This document shows positions 59,738 through 64,000 of a DNA stretch of 64,000 nucleotides, one piece after another. The position numbers and the translations under genes are program-made. Position 1 is the stretch's first letter; the number at the start of each line of letters is the position of its first letter. The DNA is taken from the NCBI RefSeq assembly GCF_949987535.1, contig NC_080077.1, forward strand, positions 39,574,561 to 39,638,560, read 5' to 3'. Source of the DNA: Balaenoptera acutorostrata (lineage: Eukaryota > Chordata > Mammalia > Artiodactyla > Balaenopteridae). The notes beneath the pieces were generated by a model. It searched no databases. It saw only the letters and a program-made list of their open reading frames with translations, and had not been told where the DNA came from.

Positions 59738-59804
59738 ATTTTTTAAACATCTATGCGGCTGCTACCCACTAGCTATCTATTTTATGTTTGGTAGTGTATA
59801 TATG
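59738..59804 (-). mobile_element. 67-bp internally deleted L1 micro-insertion, antisense
   Basis: Reverse complement matches the L1 3' UTR: catatatacactaccaaa, then aatagatagctagtggg, then a gcatag segment joined directly to the atgttt end plus A-run. About 200 bases of 3' UTR are missing between. A perfect 13-bp duplication, tcctagtttgctt, flanks at 59725-59737 and 59805-59817, showing a separate target-primed insertion. Confidence 0.9.
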
Positions 59805-60209
59805 TCCTAGTTTGCTTTTATCATGCACTACAGATGTCAGAATTGTTGGATGATGAACGCTGCTGGCTCATTATGCAGAACAATTCCTCAATAAAGCAAG
59901 CCAGGCAGAAACAATTTCTGATTAAGATTTTTTTGATATTTAATTGCCCCAAGAGTACTGCTGTTTTAGTCTAGATTTTCTTTTTTGCTCTCTTATACAA
60001 AACAACAGGGTGATTTGTGCAGGACCATAACTGTTAATAAATTGGTCTGTTTCAACTGCACTAGAGGAAGTTACTTAACATTAACTCATAGTACATCTTA
60101 GCAGTCTCCAGCCTCTACTGTCTTTCAGTGCATAACCTTTTTTCCCCTTGAAAACCTATAGCTTAACTTTAATTATCCAGGTATCATTTATTCATCTATT
60201 ATGTATCTA

Positions 60210-60435
60210 CAATATTGTGCTATACCTTAGTGTTTAAGAGACTAGATTTTAGTCAGAAATGGATTCCAATTCCACCTTCTGCTATTTACTAGTTCTGTGA
60301 CCAAGGGAAGGCTATTTAAACTTCCTAAGATTTTATTCCCTTACCTGTAAAATGGGGGAAATAATACCTACATCATACAGACATATTGAGGATCAAGTGC
60401 AATAATACATGCATAACCCCCAGCATTAATTCTGG
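60210..60435 (+). repeat. MIR SINE, sense (first of pair)
   Basis: 'tagttctgtgaccaagggaa', 'ttcccttacctgtaaaatgg' and 'gaggatcaagtgcaataata' follow MIR order. Confidence 0.85.
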
Positions 60436-60439
60436 CAGA

Positions 60440-60690
60440 TAGCATACGGTAGTGGTTAAGGAAATGACTTAGAGAATACTATTACCTGTGTTCCAACATT
60501 AGCATTGTAGCTTTGTAGCTGTGTGAAATGTAGAAGTTACTTACCTTCTCTATATCTGGGTCTCCTCATCAATAAGATGGGTATAGTATTACCTTATTAG
60601 TTGTTTAGAAAAGCAAAGGAGTTGATGTATACAAAGCATTAGATAGGGTTTGGCATGTAGTAACAATAGGTGTTGGATAGTATTTAATAA
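60440..60690 (+). repeat. MIR SINE, sense (second of pair)
   Basis: Starts immediately after the first: 'acggtagtggttaaggaaat', 'gtagctttgtagctgtgtga', 'ctgggtctcctcatcaataa', 'ggtttggcatgtagtaacaa'. Head-to-tail with its neighbour. Confidence 0.85.
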
Positions 60691-60714
60691 AATGGAAGTG
60701 CATGTTACCATAAC

Positions 60715-60835
60715 AACATTAGTGTTGATGCTCACTGCACCTGTTGTGTGCCAGGCACTGTCCTGGGTCCTAGAGGCATAAGGTGAAACACATTCCCCGA
60801 GTTTAAGGAACCCACTCTCTAGTGAAGTTTGTATT
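60715..60835 (-). repeat. L2 3' end, antisense
   Basis: 'gtgtgccaggcactgtcctg' and 'ttaaggaacccactctctag' are reverse-complement L2 3' UTR. Confidence 0.75.
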
Positions 60836-61284
60836 CTTTCACATGATTATACTATCTCTCCACAAATTCATACAGAGGAACATAATCTTCTAGCTATACA
60901 AGTAGCTAAATTCACCCAAAGGAACAGTTATCTACAACTCTTTGGTGAAGGAATGATTTTTTCCCCTCTCAATCTAAGAATGATATAAAACTGGAAAAGG
61001 AGATGGAGGAAGGGTGGAACCTAGAAACAATTTTCTCCCATCCTTGATGGGGAACTGCCATCCTCTGCCAGAGAGAAGATAAAAATAAAGTGAAACAACT
61101 TTCTTGATCTCATTCTTCAGGAGTTTTCAAATAGAACCATATAAGCTTCATATGATACAAAACCTACACCAAACAAAGGATGTCTGAAATTCCAATCAGC
61201 CCATGTCAGAAGCAAGAAACTCAGGGTTGGGGAGGCCATCGTGCTATAAGCCAAGTCTTCAGGGGACAAAATGGCCTAATTAAT

Positions 61285-61625
61285 TGGAGAAGAAAATCAG
61301 GATCCAAAAAGACTTCAAAAGGTGGATCGCCTGAACCAAATCTAACAAGATGATGTCAATTAAAGTAATGTGCTTGGAGGAAAAAGCTAAACACAGAAAT
61401 AAAGAATTATGAGGATAAGGATCTATAAGTAAAGAGATCAGTTTTAAGGGGTTCAGTATGAGTCAGCAATGTGCCTTGGCTGCCTGAATGGCAGCAACAG
61501 TGACAACAACAGCAACTAAAGGAAGCCAATGAGGTCTACACTGCAAAGCCAGAATTCTGGAACCTCTATGCAAGTAATGATAGCGTCAGATGTCACCTCT
61601 ACAATTCTAAACACTGCACCTAAAA
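61285..61625 (+). pseudogene. L3/CR1-like LINE RT C-terminal fossil
   Basis: A short island reads M-S-Q-Q-C-A-L-A-A at 61458-61484, the hallmark of the CR1/L3 ORF2 region just after the RT domain. Upstream 'caaaaggtggatcgcctgaa' and 'tgatgtcaattaaagtaatg' fit the L-x-x-D-R-L...F-N-x-x-K-C block. Everything else is decayed. Confidence 0.65.
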
Positions 61626-61659
61626 GGGGCCACTGACAGACAGAAGAGGACTCCTTCAT

Positions 61660-62520
61660 TCATCTAACTGGTGCCTAGTGAGCATGTTTTGTGTGCCAGG
61701 CTCCACTCCAGGCACTGAGGATTCAGAGGAGAACAGGATAGACAAAGCCACTAAAGTCTCCCTGAAGCTTACATTGCAGGACTGGGGGATAAATAACTAA
61801 ATAAAATCAATCATTTCACTGACTAATAATGAACTATGAAGAAAATAAAGAAGGTGATTGATAGGAAGTGGCTAGAATGAGGAGGAAGTAGAGCTGATTA
61901 AGACCTGGTGACTGAGAAAGACCAAAAGACCCTCTTGAGGAGATGACCTTTGATTGGGGCCAGCCATTGGAAGATAGAGGACAAGAATATTCCAGCCAGA
62001 GGTGACAAGAATAAAGACCCTTGGATAGGAACAAGCTGGGGAGGCTGAAGGAGAATAAAGAAGGATGTTGTGTCTGAAAGGTAAGGGAGGAGAGAAAAGG
62101 TAAATAAACTTAGAGGAGAGAGGTAGGCAGGATCAGATCATGCAGCATATTGTAAGTCTCGATATGGAGTTGATTGTATTCATTGTATAATCAGCCGTCA
62201 CTTAAAAATTCAAAGCAGAGAAGTGAAATGATCTGATTTATATTTTTTAAATATTATTTTGATTGCCACATGGATAATATAATAAATGGAAGGTAGGGGA
62301 GCAGGGTAAAGGTGGAGGCAAAGAGAGCAGGTAGGAAGTTTTGGCGGAAGTGTAGGTGATGGGGGTGCAGCTGAGGCTGTAGAGGATGTGGAGGGAGGTG
62401 TGCTCAGAGGAGGGGACCACACTGGTTAACAAGTCACAGAAGGAGGGGCTAAAGGAAATGAGCATTGCTAGCTGGCAAAGGAAAAGACAAAGGGACACCT
62501 ATGAGAGCTGTCTCCAAATC
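61660..62520 (-). repeat. L2 3' region fossil, antisense
   Basis: 'ttgtgtgccaggctccactc', 'gagatgacctttgattgggg', 'caagaatattccagccagag', 'aagtgaaatgatctgattta', 'ttttgattgccacatggata' follow the antisense L2 order from the 3' end into the ORF. Confidence 0.7.
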
Positions 62521-62619
62521 CTCCTGTAGCTCAGTTCTAGAGTGAGGGCGCTCTGTGTCATGCTGTCACAGAAGAGTAGACAAGATTTATATCAACAACA
62601 TGAAAGACTCTGTACCTCA

Positions 62620-62755
62620 TGCATTGGAACCTTGTTCCATTACATATAGACTATGTGACTTTGGGGACACAAATATCTGTTTAACAAGGTTGCTGTGAGA
62701 ATTAAATAAGTGAATGTTACCAAAAAAGGTACCTAGTAAGGGCCTAACTCATGAG
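62620..62755 (+). repeat. MIR fragment, sense
   Basis: 'atagactatgtgactttggg', 'acaaggttgctgtgagaatt' and 'aggtacctagtaagggccta' follow MIR order. Confidence 0.75.
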
Positions 62756-62831
62756 AAGTTTATTAAAAATGGTAGATTGTAACAATTATCTCTGTTAGAA
62801 TTTTAATTTTTATCAGCAGGAACCTATTCTT

Positions 62832-63055
62832 AGGCAATGGCTTTTAACCATTTTTGCCTTAGACAACTTTGAGAATTTGATGAAATATGCCTTCTCTCCA
62901 GAAAAAAAATGCACTATATATACATTTATATATCTATATATACATACATACATTGAAACATATACACACACAGTTTTGAATACAACTTTTATCACTTTAC
63001 AGACCACTTTGAGAGTCCATCAATGAACCCCTTTGGTGAGAAGAGCATATAACTC
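62832..63055. mobile_element. Probable ancient hAT-type MITE
   Basis: 'caatggcttttaaccatttt', 'gacaactttgagaatttgat', 'gccttctctccagaaaaaaa', 'cagaccactttgagagtcca' resemble a MER-type hAT element with a TATA/CATA microsatellite grown inside it (62916-62970). Ends are not sharp. Confidence 0.45.
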
Positions 63056-64000
63056 AAATTAGGAAGCCTTGTTTTAAGAGGAGGGAGTTGAAAAGCCCAA
63101 ACTTGATTTAAAGATAAGCTTGTCAATTAGTGGAGAAATTAAAGCCGAAGCTGTTCCTGGCCTTTCCGTTCTCTCCAAGGAGTTGTGGAGCAGCCTGGGG
63201 GGAGAAAGGCATCACACCCCGCCCCCCAAGAACAGCAGCACCTGCAGCAGCAAATAAAAGAGGCCAGTCTCAAAGATGCCACTGCATGAGTCAGTGGTGA
63301 CCAAATGACCCTAAGGCTTTCCTCAGAGAAGGATGCAAGATAGTGTTTGCAGTGACATGGGAGATGCCCTTGTGTCCTCCCTGAATTAGGTGAAGAGAGA
63401 CTTGTAGGAGCTGTGGTTCCTATATTTCCTGGATACGAAATGAACCAAGAAATAGTATTTGTTATCCAAATGTACCCTGGGCTGGTGTGGCCTGGGGTAG
63501 CATAAGAATTAGATGTCTTCTGGAGTGCTACAGAATGCAAACTCAGAGGCAGTTATGCATTTGTGTGTGTCTGGCAACCCCGCTGCCCTCGATCACCAGT
63601 AGATTATGGCTGGACATATGTTTTACCCATATTGGATACAAAACGCCTAGGAAAGTTTTTATTACAGACCATGTGTTGAATAGATACCCACTGACGGAAA
63701 GAAAACAAACCTAATAACACTATGAGAGTCAAAGCAGGAAATCAGATTCTGACTCAACAATGAATTCTGTAAAGATTAAAGCTGTAGGGAAGTACAGTGT
63801 TTTGCCCCAGGAATGGCTAGACAGAAACTTTTAAACAGAAACTTGGTAGAGATGCTGAAAAAAGAACGTAAGCTGTGAATGTTAGTGTTTGAAGCGTGTG
63901 TGTGTGCGCACGCTGTATGGATCCCTTCGTTCAACTGAAATCTTACACAGAAGTCCAAAAAATTGTTTAGTTGTCAGTCTCACCGCAGTGGAGATGGGCA
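63056..64000. other. Unique DNA, no gene seen
   Basis: Less AT-rich than average. The 133-codon minus ORF (63139-63540) has biased Cys/Ser/Ala composition, no domain and no splice context I can support. A short (TG)n ending in GCGCAC lies near 63894-63912. Confidence 0.5.

Noticed and set aside
59404..59817. Single L1 with twin-primed inversion
   Set aside because: The inverted piece lies 3' of the sense piece, not 5', and has its own 13-bp duplication and T-run, so it is a separate insertion.
63139..63540. 133-codon minus-strand ORF
   Set aside because: Skewed Cys/Ser/Ala composition, no domain, no known family, no conserved splice or promoter context. ORFs of this size arise by chance in less AT-rich intervals.
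1..64000. A novel multi-gene biological system
   Set aside because: No genuine protein-coding gene was found; all protein-like text is retrotransposon remains.

Overview
The window is AT-rich mammalian nuclear DNA, almost certainly from a cetacean (whale or dolphin). The main evidence is the set of young repeats. There are two CHR-2-type tRNA-derived SINEs (4926-5294 and 29818-30115), one CHR-1-type SINE (38520-38650), and several copies of the cetartiodactyl L1 3' end. Under these lies the usual placental layer of MIR, L2, L3/CR1, old L1/HAL1, MaLR LTRs and DNA-transposon MITEs. I found no protein-coding gene, spliced exon, structural RNA gene or CpG island that I could defend. The only recognisable protein-coding sequence is decayed retrotransposon ORFs. 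The window reads as a gene desert or the inside of a very large intron.

Layout. 1-4.7 kb: an L1 3' fragment, MIR, two L2 ends and an old L1 piece. 4.7-9 kb: a pyrimidine tract, a CHR-2 SINE, an LTR-like repeat, a near-perfect 115-bp inverted repeat (7001-7115) and an 80-bp L1 insertion with a perfect target-site duplication. 9.4-19 kb: a repeat block. A ~350-bp repeat occurs here twice (9800-10090 plus 12376-12440, and 18650-18990), and the first copy is split by a HAL1-like element. Between the copies sits the largest element, a 4.3-kb L1 (14208-18530) with a near-intact ORF1 and an ORF2 carrying large internal deletions. 19-32 kb: an L2 fossil on the minus strand, MIR/L2 ends, a MaLR-like LTR, a Tigger MITE, an ERV-like LTR, an L2 endonuclease/RT fossil on the plus strand split by a CHR-2 SINE, and a MER1-like hAT element. 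33-45 kb: MIR, two MLT1-type LTRs, a 1.8-kb old L1 split by an LTR-like insertion, CHR-1, and a MER2/Tigger1 element inside an old L1. 45-64 kb: mostly unique AT-rich DNA with MIR, L2 and L3 remains, two (TG)/(GA) tracts, two further L1 insertions near 59.4-59.8 kb, and L2/L3 fossils at 61.3-62.5 kb.

Nothing here forms an operon or pathway. The interest is structural: nested insertions that order events in time, very short or internally deleted L1 insertions with clean target-site duplications, the foldback at 7 kb, and G-quadruplex-prone L1 3' UTRs. Repeat family names come from recognition by eye and need RepeatMasker confirmation.
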